Shown here: positions 10,101 through 18,083 of the stretch, piece by piece
How positions within the stretch are numbered: position 1 is the stretch's first letter
Layout of the letters: each line of letters opens with the position of its first letter
Program-made: the position numbers and the translations under genes
Notes under the pieces: model-generated
Seen by the model: the letters and a program-made list of their open reading frames with translations, nothing else
The model's database searches: none
What the model was told of the DNA's origin: nothing
Assembly: GCF_900129665.1 (NCBI RefSeq)
Contig: NZ_FQWL01000001.1
Coordinates: 310,001-374,000 of the forward strand
Source: Flagellimonas flava
GTDB lineage: Bacteria; Bacteroidota; Bacteroidia; Flavobacteriales; Flavobacteriaceae
Direction: 5' to 3'
Length of the DNA: 64,000 nucleotides

Positions 10101-10484
10101 ACTCTGGTGGCCAAAAACCTTAGCACCGGTTATTTAGAAAATTTAGGGAATGATCAGTTTCAGTTTAAAGCTCTGCCTACTGAAACACAGACAGCTCCAG
10201 TCTATGGACTGCTCTCTGGTGATTTCAACCACGACGGAAAAAAGGATATTCTTCTGGGAGGTAACTTTTTCGGTACCCGGGTAAAATATGGCAGGTATGA
10301 TGCAAACAAGGGCACCTTGCTCTTAGGAGATGGTACTGGTGATTTTGAGCCGGTCAATGTAGCCTCTAGCGGACTCAACATTGATGGAGAGGTAAGGGAC
10401 ATCACCAATATAAAACTATCAGATGGAAGTAATTTGGTGGTTTTTGTCAAAAATAACACTGATGTGGAATGTTTTAAATATTGA
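7176..10484 (+). CDS. FG-GAP/VCBS-repeat lipoprotein with ASPIC/UnbV domain
   Basis: Secreted lipoprotein of 1102 residues with a lipobox at Cys21 (TFLSCLDPG). Many calcium-binding-type FG-GAP repeats are spread along it, seen as D-x-N/D-x-D-G motifs such as DINNDGLLDIYF, DYDNDGDLDLYV and DFDADGDQDLFV. They indicate one or more beta-propellers. An ASPIC/UnbV domain sits near 510-590 (GIGAKISV, then TVRWPDGKVQEL). In Bacteroidota such proteins are common beside SusCD pairs, but their biochemical role is not established; binding of polysaccharide or protein at the cell surface is inference. Its stop codon is followed after one base by the ATG of the next gene, which indicates a two-gene operon. 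Confidence 0.88.
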   Translation: MKRFRLRLFLAGILVATFLSCLDPGTDTMFSQMPAQKTGISFVNKLLETEEFNVLEYSYLYNGGGVAIGDINNDGLLDIYFTGNMVGSHLYLNQGNFEFKEIAKEAGVFAEGLWNTGTTMADVNADGLLDIYVCRSAAKAPHKRRNLLFINNGDLTFTEKAEQFGVDDSGYTTHASFFDYDNDGDLDLYVLNHSTQEYAGFDRITHTLKKRKNAAYSDKLYKNEGGYFLDMGSQAGLISNVLGFGLGLSVSDVNNDGWLDIYISNDYNEQDYLYINNQDGTFTEDLENHVGHTSLFSMGSDVADLNNDGYTDIITLDMLPEDNYRQKMVSGPDNYEKHSLLAETGFYHQTMRNMVQLNNQGNSFSEIGQFSGISNTDWSWAALAADYDNDGFKDVYITNGYKRDYTNMDFINYAVQEKLNEDKTGQRTAISELLENMPSAVVENYMYHNNGDLTFNKVNSEWGLDQKSLSNGAAYADLDNDGDLDLVINNIDEPAFIYRNNSETHLGHNFLKVKLQGSKWNTFGIGAKISVNSGENIMVQEMIPSRGYQSSMPYDLVFGLGKDSVAEKLTVRWPDGKVQELHDIEANTVQTLSYADAVTILESEISEKSTHFVSVAADSLMRYRHQENEYNDFKRERLLPHQLSTQGPKIAQGDFDGDGLSDIYIGGAKGSQGGLFRQDRKGGFTAINTSFMEEDGGSEDIDAEFFDADGDGDLDLYVVSGGNAFDKGSEALQDRLYINDGKGNFRKSPNALPKMYNSGSCVSIGDFDADGDQDLFVGGRVLPGEYPESPRSFILINDGKGQFSDGTENVNPDLKFPGMVTDAIWSDINSDGNLDLIVVGEWMPIRVFSNSGNKLEEITQTCGNKDSEGFWNSIIGEDFDNDGDMDFVVGNFGLNSQLKASLSEPATLYVKDFDGNGSLDPVLCSYIMGEEYPAFSKDDLVEQLNGLKSKYVNYKDYANERITDIFTSEELDGATTLVAKNLSTGYLENLGNDQFQFKALPTETQTAPVYGLLSGDFNHDGKKDILLGGNFFGTRVKYGRYDANKGTLLLGDGTGDFEPVNVASSGLNIDGEVRDITNIKLSDGSNLVVFVKNNTDVECFKY

Positions 10485-10485
10485 T

Positions 10486-13400
10486 ATGGGGCTTTTAAAA
10501 TATATCGTTTCGACTTTTATTGGATTTTTGCTGTGCGCATCCAACAACCTGATTGCACAAACAGCTACTATTACGGAGGAGACGAGAAGTTTGGATACCT
10601 ATGGGTTCCACACTCCCAACCCTGTTCCAATACTTACAGAAAACACGAAAATCTTTCCTTACTATAAGTTTGAGGGATATGAACATGATTCGAGAAAAAA
10701 GAATTGGAAGGTCATCAAATTGGAAAATGAGTACATAGAAGTCTATGTGTTACCAGAGATTGGCGGGAAAGTATGGGGTGCCATTGAAAAGAGCACCGGC
10801 AATGAGTTCTTGTACCGGAACGAAGTAGTTAAATTCAGAAATATCTCCATGAGGGGTCCCTGGACCTCCGGGGGAATCGAATTTAACTTTGGAATTATCG
10901 GACACCATCCGTCCACGGCGACTCCGGTGGATTACAAAATCCAGAAAAATGAAGATGGAAGCGTAAGCTGTATTGTTGGTAATTTTGACTTGCCCTCAAG
11001 GACCTATTGGCAAGTGGAAATACGACTGGAAGGTGATAAGGCATTTTTTGAAACCAATGCATCATGGTATAACGGAACCCCGTTGAGTCAATCCTACTAC
11101 AACTGGATGACCGGAGCTGCGGTAGCAACGGATGATTTGGAATTCTTTATTCCCGGAAATGGTTACTTGGAGCATAATGGCACTTGGCAAAAATGGCCTA
11201 TTGACAATCAAGGACGAAACCTTGCCATGTATAGGAACAATGATTTTGGCCCCGCCAAATCCTACCATATAGTAGGAGACTATCAAAATTATTTTGGCGG
11301 CTATTACCACGATAGAAAAGTTGGGTTTGGGCATTGGTCTTCATACGAGCAAATGCCAGGACAAAAACTTTGGTTATGGGCGCTTTCCCGTGCAGGAGGT
11401 ATTTGGGAGGATCTATTGACGGATACGGATGGACAATACATAGAGTTTCAGGCAGGTCGCTTGTTCAATCAGTATTTCCCCGGAGCGGAGAATCCGGTTT
11501 CCCAGGTAGGTTTTGACCCCTATGTCTTGGATTCTTGGCAAGAACTCTGGTTTCCTTTTAAGCAGATTGGCGGAATGGAGGCCGCATCTGAATATGGTGT
11601 GCTCAACTTGGAAAGAAATGGGGACACAGCTTATATAGGAATCAATGCACTACAAACGTTTAATGAACCTCTCAAGATTTTTGTCAATGGGAAGGAAGTT
11701 GTAAGTCAACAACTAGATATGAAACCTATGGAAGTTTTTGAAACGGACATTAGCTGTAATCAAGGAGATTCCATCGAGGTAGTTCTGGGAAATGGCAAGC
11801 TCTACTACACCTCAGAAAATGTTACTTTGCTTAAGAGGGACTTCGTGCACAAACCTGAAGTGCAGCGCTCCCACATGGAAAAACTATACCATAAGGCTTC
11901 GGAAGCCATGAAGTATCGGGAGTACGACTTGGCCGAAAAAAAGCTTGGGGAGCTGTTAAGTTTGGATCCTACGCATACCGGTGCACTCCTTCTTTCTGGG
12001 GAGGCGGAATATAGAAAAACCAACTATGATAAGGCCTTGGGTTATGCCAATAAAGTGTTGCAGCTCGATACCTATGATTCCAAGGTGAATTATTTGGCGG
12101 GGATATCCTATAGGGCCAAAAATGATGCTGTAAATGCGCTTGAAGCCTTGGGCTGGGCCGCGCGTTCCATTGCATATCGTTCTGTAGCCTTTGCTCAAAT
12201 GGCCGAAATTTATTTGGGCATGGACAATTTGGACCAGGCGGAATCTTATGCGCTTCAGGCCTTGGATTTCAATGCACATAATTTAAATGCACGTCAGGTT
12301 TTGTTGGTCGTTTACCGAAAACAAAAACAAACCGAAGCCCTTGACTTACAGCTTCAGCAAATCGAGCAGGTAAGTCCAATCAACCATATGGCTAAGTTGG
12401 AACAATTGCTAATGGCCGAAAAAGATATAACCGCCATTCAGGGAGATATCCAGAACGAATTTGCCAAAGAGACCTTATTGGAACTGGCTTTGGGCTATTT
12501 AAGTCTTGGCCAAAAAGACGTTGCACAAGAATTATTGAAGATCAATGGGGGAGATAGTAAGACCAAACTGTTTTTGGCTGCTCTGATTCGTGATTCGGAT
12601 ATTGAAAAAAGCGATGCTCTGTTAGAAGAAGTAGATAAGGCTGCCCCTGACTTTGTTTTTCCATATAGGAGGGAAATGATTCCTGTTTTGGAAGAGATTG
12701 TTGGTGTGCATGACAGTTGGAAGTTCAAGTACTACCTCGCTCAAAACTATTTAGCCGTTGGTCTCAGGGATAAAGCAACACAACTCTTGGAGGAATGTGG
12801 CAATCAACCCGATTATGCACCTTTTTATATGTTTAGGGCCAAAATATGGGATAAACCATATGGCGACTTGCTAAGCGATTATACTACCGCACTAAATTTG
12901 GACAATGCTTCATGGAAAAATTGGGACGATTTTATCCGTTTTCACCAAGATAGTGGTAAGAATGAAGAAGCAGCCAAGTTAGGAAAGAAGGCCTTCAAGA
13001 AATTCCCGGACAACTACAACGTGGGATTGAGTTATGCACGGGCCTTGGTCGCCATCCAAAGTTACACTAAGGCCATATCTGTCCTTTCTGGATTACGTAT
13101 TTTACCTTTTGAGCACGCTTCGGAAAGTAAAAAAATCTATAGTGAAGCACATCTGTTCTTAGCAAAACAACTGATGGATAAAAAGCAATTCAATAAGGCC
13201 GCTCAATTGTTGGAGGCTTCAAAGGAATGGCCCGAGCATTTAGGTATTGGGGCACCTTACAATCCTGATAACCGTATACCGGATTATCTCCTTGGGCTTT
13301 GTTATAAAAACCTCGGAGACATCGATAAGGCAAAGTCATACTTTGAATCTGTATCATCCTATAAAAGCACTGCCGAGCAGATTTCCAAAAACACCTTTTT

Positions 13401-13605
13401 TGAACTATTGGCCCTAGGTGAAATCGGAGAAAAAGACAGTCAAGGGCAACTATTTGATAAAATCAAATCAGCGGCGATCGACAACAAGAATGCTGGGTTG
13501 ATTTTGGCCTTGTATAATAAGGATATCGATCAAGTTGAATCACTTCGGAAATCGCAGGGTATCGATTCTAGAATCATTCAAATTATGGAATATAGCATGC
13601 CCTAG
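10486..13605 (+). CDS. DUF5107 and TPR-repeat protein
   Basis: Exported protein of 1039 residues from the ATG at 10486, which gives a proper signal peptide (MGLLKYIVSTFIGFLLC...). The reading frame is open 63 bases further upstream, but that would put 21 unlikely residues before the signal and overlap the previous gene. Residues about 30-390 are a DUF5107 domain, a galactose-mutarotase-like beta-sandwich fold by family knowledge (YVLPEIGGKVWGAIEK, then GPWTSGGIEFNFGI). From about 450 onward there are TPR-type helical repeats. It is translationally linked to the FG-GAP gene (1-base gap). The substrate is unknown; a carbohydrate-related role is inferred from fold and context. Confidence 0.85.
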   Translation: MGLLKYIVSTFIGFLLCASNNLIAQTATITEETRSLDTYGFHTPNPVPILTENTKIFPYYKFEGYEHDSRKKNWKVIKLENEYIEVYVLPEIGGKVWGAIEKSTGNEFLYRNEVVKFRNISMRGPWTSGGIEFNFGIIGHHPSTATPVDYKIQKNEDGSVSCIVGNFDLPSRTYWQVEIRLEGDKAFFETNASWYNGTPLSQSYYNWMTGAAVATDDLEFFIPGNGYLEHNGTWQKWPIDNQGRNLAMYRNNDFGPAKSYHIVGDYQNYFGGYYHDRKVGFGHWSSYEQMPGQKLWLWALSRAGGIWEDLLTDTDGQYIEFQAGRLFNQYFPGAENPVSQVGFDPYVLDSWQELWFPFKQIGGMEAASEYGVLNLERNGDTAYIGINALQTFNEPLKIFVNGKEVVSQQLDMKPMEVFETDISCNQGDSIEVVLGNGKLYYTSENVTLLKRDFVHKPEVQRSHMEKLYHKASEAMKYREYDLAEKKLGELLSLDPTHTGALLLSGEAEYRKTNYDKALGYANKVLQLDTYDSKVNYLAGISYRAKNDAVNALEALGWAARSIAYRSVAFAQMAEIYLGMDNLDQAESYALQALDFNAHNLNARQVLLVVYRKQKQTEALDLQLQQIEQVSPINHMAKLEQLLMAEKDITAIQGDIQNEFAKETLLELALGYLSLGQKDVAQELLKINGGDSKTKLFLAALIRDSDIEKSDALLEEVDKAAPDFVFPYRREMIPVLEEIVGVHDSWKFKYYLAQNYLAVGLRDKATQLLEECGNQPDYAPFYMFRAKIWDKPYGDLLSDYTTALNLDNASWKNWDDFIRFHQDSGKNEEAAKLGKKAFKKFPDNYNVGLSYARALVAIQSYTKAISVLSGLRILPFEHASESKKIYSEAHLFLAKQLMDKKQFNKAAQLLEASKEWPEHLGIGAPYNPDNRIPDYLLGLCYKNLGDIDKAKSYFESVSSYKSTAEQISKNTFFELLALGEIGEKDSQGQLFDKIKSAAIDNKNAGLILALYNKDIDQVESLRKSQGIDSRIIQIMEYSMP

Positions 13606-13640
13606 ATAAATCTTTAAGACACCTAGGGCATTTATCTTTT
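13599..13640. terminator. Possible bidirectional terminator between convergent genes
   Basis: GCCCTAG (13599-13605) can pair with CTAGGGC (13623-13629) across a 17-base loop, followed by ATTTATCTTTTTG. It overlaps the stop codon of the DUF5107 gene and faces the end of the minus-strand RidA gene at 13656. Confidence 0.4.
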
Positions 13641-13655
13641 TGTACGTGGATAGGT

Positions 13656-14234
13656 TTACTCTACTTCCACGATCATTTCAATCTCCACGGCAATGTTGGT
13701 GGGCAAAGAGCCCATTCCAACAGCTGCACGCGCATGTTTTCCACGTGCCCCAAAAACTTCAACCATAAGGTCGGAAAAGCCATTGATTACCTTGGGGTGG
13801 TCCACAAAGTCCGGTGCGGCATTCACCATACCAAGGACTTTTACAACCCGTTTTACCTTGTTCAGATTGCCCAATTCAGCCTTAAGCACAGCGAGTTGGT
13901 TCAGAGCCGTAATACGTGCGGCCTCATAACCTTCTTCAATAGATAAATCAGCTCCAACCTTTCCAGTGATGTATTCTCCATCATCCATTTTAGGTCCTTT
14001 GCCAGCCAGAAAAATCAAATTGCCAGTTCGCACGGCATTTACATAGTTGGCCACCGGAGCGGATGGGGTGTTCAGTGTCACACCCATTTCTGCCAGTTTC
14101 GCCTCTGGATCATAATTGGGATCTGTTTCCTGGGTTTGTGTGTCCTTTTGCGGTTTCTCTGGAGCTTTCTCAGATGTAGGGCCACACGAAACTAGAACCA
14201 AGGATAGCAATAGGCCTTGAAATATGTTTTTCAT
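13656..14234 (-). CDS. RidA/YjgF-family lipoprotein
   Basis: RidA-superfamily protein of 192 residues with an N-terminal lipoprotein signal (lipobox ending at Cys17, LVLVSCGPTSEK) and a charged linker to about residue 45. The body is a complete RidA fold (about 50-192). It contains GKHARAAVGMGSLP with the conserved Arg and a C-terminal VEIEMIVEV, matching the YjgF-like subgroup that has an ARG-K-HAR pattern. Classical RidA proteins hydrolyse reactive enamines/imines made by PLP enzymes in the cytoplasm. This one is predicted to be membrane-anchored outside it. It is the last gene of the minus-strand operon, directly after the PLP enzyme (21-base gap). The activity is inferred from the family. 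Confidence 0.88.
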   Translation of the reverse strand: MKNIFQGLLLSLVLVSCGPTSEKAPEKPQKDTQTQETDPNYDPEAKLAEMGVTLNTPSAPVANYVNAVRTGNLIFLAGKGPKMDDGEYITGKVGADLSIEEGYEAARITALNQLAVLKAELGNLNKVKRVVKVLGMVNAAPDFVDHPKVINGFSDLMVEVFGARGKHARAAVGMGSLPTNIAVEIEMIVEVE

Positions 14235-14255
14235 AATTATTGGATTTGCATAAAA

Positions 14256-15470
14256 TTAAGCGTTTTCCAAAACTTCTTTCACCCTTTGGGCCACGATTCT
14301 CTCTTGACCCGGAATCATCATCCAAGTGGTGATGCCAATCGTATCCTTGTTACCAACGGTGGCGATGGATGGGTGCCCATCCTTTAATTTCTTGCGTGCC
14401 TCTTCAGCAGTAATTTTGACCACATTTTCATCCCACTTGATACGCAGCGACGGTACATGGTTCGCATGTGGGGGCACGTGAATCTCAGTCTCCACACCCT
14501 TGACGGATCTTGCGCTATCCGAAATCAATTTTATCTGACTTTCCCAAAGCTTCCATTCGGCGTCGTGATCTTTGTTCAAATAGGTTTCCAAAGCTGCCAA
14601 CATGCCCAGAACCTCTTCCTTGTTCACTTTCATTCCCCTTCCAATTGTGGTGCCTCTTGGGGGTGTATGCATCCTGGCGGCTTCAATGTATTTGCGTTTG
14701 CCTAAAAGTAGCCCGGCACTCTGAGGACCACGGATTCCCTTGCCTCCAGAAAAAGCAACCAAATCAAACCCCATTTTAGTAAACTTGAATAAATTCTCAA
14801 CCGGAGGTACATCGGCAGCGCAATCGATAAAAGTTGGAACGCCGTGTTTCTTGCCCAGAGCCACAAATTCCTCCCTTTTTATTTCGCCCTCTTCGGTGTT
14901 TGCATTTAAGAACCAGAGCATGGCCGTATTCTTGTTGATGGCCTTTTCCAGATCTTTGGCAGTTTTTACCCAAACCAGTTTAGCGCCAACATTTGTCAAT
15001 GCCTTGGAATAACCAATATTATGGGCTTCTTGGAGGATGATTTCGTTCTTGATTCCAGAGGAATCGGGTAATCTGGCCACAATTTTTTCATCCATTCCAC
15101 TTAGCACGCCTGCGGTACCAATAGACATGGCTCCAAACGCTCCTGAGGTTACCGTGGCATATTCACATTCCAATAATTGGGCTATACGTTCACCAACCTT
15201 ATCCTGAAGCTCATCCAAATCCACATATTCCGTTGCTCCATAAGTGATGGCGGAAAGTACTTGCTCGGACATCAATGAACCGGTCATGGAAGTGTAGGTT
15301 CCCGCAGCATTGATGAAGGTTCGTATTCCCAATTCCTTAAAGAAATTGCGTGATGCTGTTGTTTCCACAGCGGCGTGCATCATATTCGTGGTGAGCAATC
15401 CCGTTCCAACCAAACCTCCCACTACGGGGACACTGGAAAGGGTCTTTAAAAGTTTTCTTCTAGTAAGCAT
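14256..15470 (-). CDS. Tat-exported SelA/DgaE-like PLP-dependent enzyme
   Basis: Fold-type I PLP enzyme of 404 residues. The PLP lysine is predicted at K244 in FSGGKGIRGPQS, the motif of the SelA / D-glucosaminate-6-phosphate ammonia-lyase (DgaE) group. The N-terminus, TRRKLLK followed by a hydrophobic stretch (about 12-27), resembles a twin-arginine signal. Tat export of a folded, cofactor-loaded enzyme would be logical for PLP. It lies between two exported RidA genes (20- and 21-base gaps), which fits a beta-eliminating ammonia lyase whose enamine/imine product is cleared by RidA. It is not a selenocysteine synthase: no tRNA-Sec or selenophosphate context is seen. The substrate is unknown, possibly a 3-hydroxy amino acid or amino sugar acid. 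Confidence 0.85.
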   Translation of the reverse strand: MLTRRKLLKTLSSVPVVGGLVGTGLLTTNMMHAAVETTASRNFFKELGIRTFINAAGTYTSMTGSLMSEQVLSAITYGATEYVDLDELQDKVGERIAQLLECEYATVTSGAFGAMSIGTAGVLSGMDEKIVARLPDSSGIKNEIILQEAHNIGYSKALTNVGAKLVWVKTAKDLEKAINKNTAMLWFLNANTEEGEIKREEFVALGKKHGVPTFIDCAADVPPVENLFKFTKMGFDLVAFSGGKGIRGPQSAGLLLGKRKYIEAARMHTPPRGTTIGRGMKVNKEEVLGMLAALETYLNKDHDAEWKLWESQIKLISDSARSVKGVETEIHVPPHANHVPSLRIKWDENVVKITAEEARKKLKDGHPSIATVGNKDTIGITTWMMIPGQERIVAQRVKEVLENA

Positions 15471-15490
15471 GATCTTGTTTTTATAATTCG

Positions 15491-15958
15491 TTAATCCAAT
15501 GCTGCTATGCAGTCAATTTCTACCAAAGAGTCTCCGGGAACACCACCGTAAACGGCAACTGTTGTTCGTACTGGGGGATTTTCACCGAAGCGACCCCGAT
15601 ATACCTCGTTCATGCCATGATAATCCTCCAAATCGTGCAGGTACACATTTACCTTCAATACCTTGTCCATGGAGGAGCCATTTTTTACCAGCTCTTTTTC
15701 TATTTCTTTGAGCACATGGTCTGTGTGCGATTTAATATCTCCTTCAAAATGCGCGCCTTTACCGGCAACGTATAAGGTGTTTCCATGTTTCACGGCCCCA
15801 GAAAACAAGGGGATTTTTTTGTCTTGGACGATTTCACCAACTACCTCTTTCTTTGGAGCTGGTGCTTTGCCCATTGCCTTCACTGAGCCCGCACCCAATA
15901 GGGCGGCTACCCCCATTCCTAATTTTTTAAATGCTGACCTTCTATCAGTTTTTTCCAT
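15491..15958 (-). CDS. RidA-family enamine/imine deaminase with Tat-like signal
   Basis: RidA-family protein of 155 residues. The N-terminus (DRRSAFKKLG, then VAALLGAG) is twin-arginine-like and is followed by a RidA domain at about 40-155. The catalytic-type Arg lies in NPPVRTTVAV and the C-terminal acidic motif in LVEIDCIA, as in true enamine/imine deaminases. It sits immediately upstream of the PLP enzyme in the same operon and presumably hydrolyses that enzyme's reactive product to a 2-keto acid plus ammonia. Sequence and length differ clearly from the second RidA at 13656, so the two are not a recent duplication. The periplasmic location is predicted from the signal only. Confidence 0.88.
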   Translation of the reverse strand: MEKTDRRSAFKKLGMGVAALLGAGSVKAMGKAPAPKKEVVGEIVQDKKIPLFSGAVKHGNTLYVAGKGAHFEGDIKSHTDHVLKEIEKELVKNGSSMDKVLKVNVYLHDLEDYHGMNEVYRGRFGENPPVRTTVAVYGGVPGDSLVEIDCIAALD

Positions 15959-16006
15959 TGTATAGTGCTTTTAATTAATGATTTGATTTCGTGTATGATT
16001 CTTTGA

Positions 16007-16960
16007 TTACCACATGCGTTTTTCCAAGAGTTCCTTTACTTGTTCCTTTGGTACCGGAAGTTCATCAATATGATTCCGAAGCCATTGGGAGAAGTCTTTT
16101 TCGATTTCCTCGGTCCATTTATTGTCGATTTGCCCTGGAGTGTATTTGCCCTCCTTAAGTCTGGTGATTCCGAACAGGTCCCTAAGTCGGACCACTTCAG
16201 AGGTTACCACCACCTTTTCAGCGAGATGGGCCGGAATAAACATGACACCTTCTTTTTTGGCCAAGACGATATCCCCGGGAAGCACAGTGGCCGCACCCAT
16301 TCTAATCGGTGTATTAATGCTGAGCAGCATCACTTCGGTGAGAAATGATGGGTCCCAGCCTCTTACAAAAGCATTAAACCCTTCAATTTCTGAAAGTCCC
16401 TCCATATCCCGACTAGAGGCATTAAAGACGACGCCATTTTTTGATTTGGCATAAATGGAATTTCCCAAATTGTCGCCAATCAAGGTTCCGTTAACAATTT
16501 TACCGAACGCGTCTGCGACATAAACATCTCCTTCCACAAGCATATCTATAGGCCAAGAATTGGTATTCCCAATTCTTCCATCGGCTTTGCCTTTTTTCTT
16601 TATTTGGTCCGAAACATCCGGCCTATTTGGCATGTATTGGACCGTAAGGGCCCTTCCTATCACCGGAACGTCGTCATGTAGCGGTTGCCAGCCACTTTCA
16701 AACTGATTGTGGTAGCCTTCGTTGCGTAAAACACCCCATGCCTCTTCAATGGTTACCTTTTTCATCCTTTGCAGGACATCATCTGCCACTTTGGGTCGTC
16801 CGTCGTCAAATCGTTCGCCTGTGTACTGGGGTGTAAGGAATTCCATTTGACTTTTGGTCAGGGTCTGTGCTTGTAGGTTTCCCACAGCTAGTACCGAAAA
16901 AACCAGGAGTAAGCTTAATATATCATGTAGTTTCATCTCGAAATGTTTAATTAGGGTCAT
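16007..16960 (-). CDS. RraA-like (HMG aldolase / oxaloacetate decarboxylase-like) exported protein
   Basis: RraA-superfamily protein of 317 residues, longer than usual because of an export signal and an N-terminal extension. The likely start is the second Met at 16936, giving a Sec signal (MKLHDILSLLLVFSVLAVG). The first ATG at 16960 would overlap the BASS gene end by 14 bases. Visible family motifs are GDVYVADAFG, GDNLGN, the SSRDME segment with the substrate/metal Arg-Asp pair, and PGDIVLAKKEGVMFIP. Family members are divalent-metal aldolases or decarboxylases acting on 4-hydroxy-4-carboxy-2-oxo acids. Placed after a PLP lyase and RidA, it could split a 2-keto acid to pyruvate plus a smaller product; that is inference. 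Confidence 0.82.
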   Translation of the reverse strand: MTLIKHFEMKLHDILSLLLVFSVLAVGNLQAQTLTKSQMEFLTPQYTGERFDDGRPKVADDVLQRMKKVTIEEAWGVLRNEGYHNQFESGWQPLHDDVPVIGRALTVQYMPNRPDVSDQIKKKGKADGRIGNTNSWPIDMLVEGDVYVADAFGKIVNGTLIGDNLGNSIYAKSKNGVVFNASSRDMEGLSEIEGFNAFVRGWDPSFLTEVMLLSINTPIRMGAATVLPGDIVLAKKEGVMFIPAHLAEKVVVTSEVVRLRDLFGITRLKEGKYTPGQIDNKWTEEIEKDFSQWLRNHIDELPVPKEQVKELLEKRMW

Positions 16961-18083
16961 TTTGTTCTTTATCAGAATCGGTTGTTTCAGTATCTGGATC
17001 TTTGTCGCGCCACCATGTTGCGAGGGAGGAACCTGAAATATTCATCCATGGGCCAAAAACTGCTGGAGCTAGGCCTATAGTGGCCACTTTTCCCATCTCC
17101 AAGGCTATGCCGGAAGCCAATCCACCATTTTGCATACCTACTTCCAACGCAATGGTTCGGCAATCCTGTTCTTTCATTTTTAATACTCGGCACGACCAAT
17201 ATCCCAGGAAATAGCCGGCGATATTATGGATGATAGCTGCCAAAATCAGGAAAAGACCAATGGTGAGGAGGCTATCACGGCCAGCAGCTGTGATGATTGC
17301 AATTATGAGCGCAATTCCAGCCATAGAAACTATGGGCATGGCCCGGTCCAGCCATTTGGCCTTACCATGGAAAAAGTAATTGAAGAGTAATCCCAGAATT
17401 ATGGGAAGGATTACAATTTTGACGATGCTCAACATCATTCCCCAAAAATCTATAGGGACAAATTGCCCGGCAAAAGTTTTCATTAAAAGGGGGGTCATTA
17501 AGGGGGCCAATACGGTTGAAACTGCGGTCAGGGTAACGGAAAGTGCCAAGTTGGCCTTTGCCAAATAGGCCATGACGTTGGAAGCCAATCCACTTGGAGA
17601 AGACCCCACCAGTACAATACCAGCAGCTATTTCAGCTGGAAAACCGAATAAACTTGCGATGGTGAATCCTAGAACAGGCATGATGGTAAATTGGCAGACC
17701 AGACCGACCAGAACACCCTTTGGCATTTTAACCACTCCAGCAAAATCCTTAATGCTCATTGCGGTCCCCATACCGAACATAATAAGCTGCAAAAGTGGAA
17801 CAATCAACGATTTAAGCTGGAACTCTCCAATTGATGTAAAATAGGAGGGATAGTACATGGAAACGCTTACCGCGGCAAAAACCAAAATGGTAAAGGAGAA
17901 CCCCTTTAATTTTTTTGAACCTCTGAAGCCCAATGCCAACAAAAGGAAAAACAGGACAACGGTTGGTCCTGTTTGTTGTCCATGTCCGAGAATCAGCAAG
18001 ACCAGCGTAGCTACTAAACAGAGCAATGCTGCAATTAAAAGAAGTTTATATTGTTTTTTCATTGGTTGGTTGCGTTTTGTCAT
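16947..18083 (-). CDS. BASS-family sodium/organic-anion symporter
   Basis: Inner-membrane transporter of 378 residues with about ten hydrophobic segments and SBF/BASS features: LVGSSPSGLASNVMAYLAKAN in the core and a second half with EVGMQNGGLASGIA. The two Asn/Gly-rich motifs are those around the sodium and substrate sites of bile-acid:sodium symporter homologues. In bacteria this family carries various organic anions (for example pyruvate or pantoate in characterised relatives), so a bile acid substrate should not be assumed. Its ATG overlaps the amidohydrolase stop by 4 bases (ATGA), indicating coupled translation. It probably takes up the acid made by the periplasmic enzymes encoded around it. 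Confidence 0.88.
   Translation of the reverse strand: MTKRNQPMKKQYKLLLIAALLCLVATLVLLILGHGQQTGPTVVLFFLLLALGFRGSKKLKGFSFTILVFAAVSVSMYYPSYFTSIGEFQLKSLIVPLLQLIMFGMGTAMSIKDFAGVVKMPKGVLVGLVCQFTIMPVLGFTIASLFGFPAEIAAGIVLVGSSPSGLASNVMAYLAKANLALSVTLTAVSTVLAPLMTPLLMKTFAGQFVPIDFWGMMLSIVKIVILPIILGLLFNYFFHGKAKWLDRAMPIVSMAGIALIIAIITAAGRDSLLTIGLFLILAAIIHNIAGYFLGYWSCRVLKMKEQDCRTIALEVGMQNGGLASGIALEMGKVATIGLAPAVFGPWMNISGSSLATWWRDKDPDTETTDSDKEQNDPN

Noticed and set aside
7176-10484. Short repeated sequences as a CRISPR array
   Set aside because: The repeats are degenerate, coding calcium-loop motifs in frame, with no constant repeat/spacer sizes and no cas genes.
14256-15470. L-seryl-tRNA(Sec) selenium transferase
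   Set aside because: The fold and GGKGIRGPQ lysine motif resemble SelA, but there is an export-type N-terminus, operon context of RidA/amidohydrolase and no selenium genes; the DgaE-like lyase group fits better.
16947-18083. Bile acid transporter
   Set aside because: Family name only; bacterial BASS members move various organic anions, and the operon contains no steroid genes.
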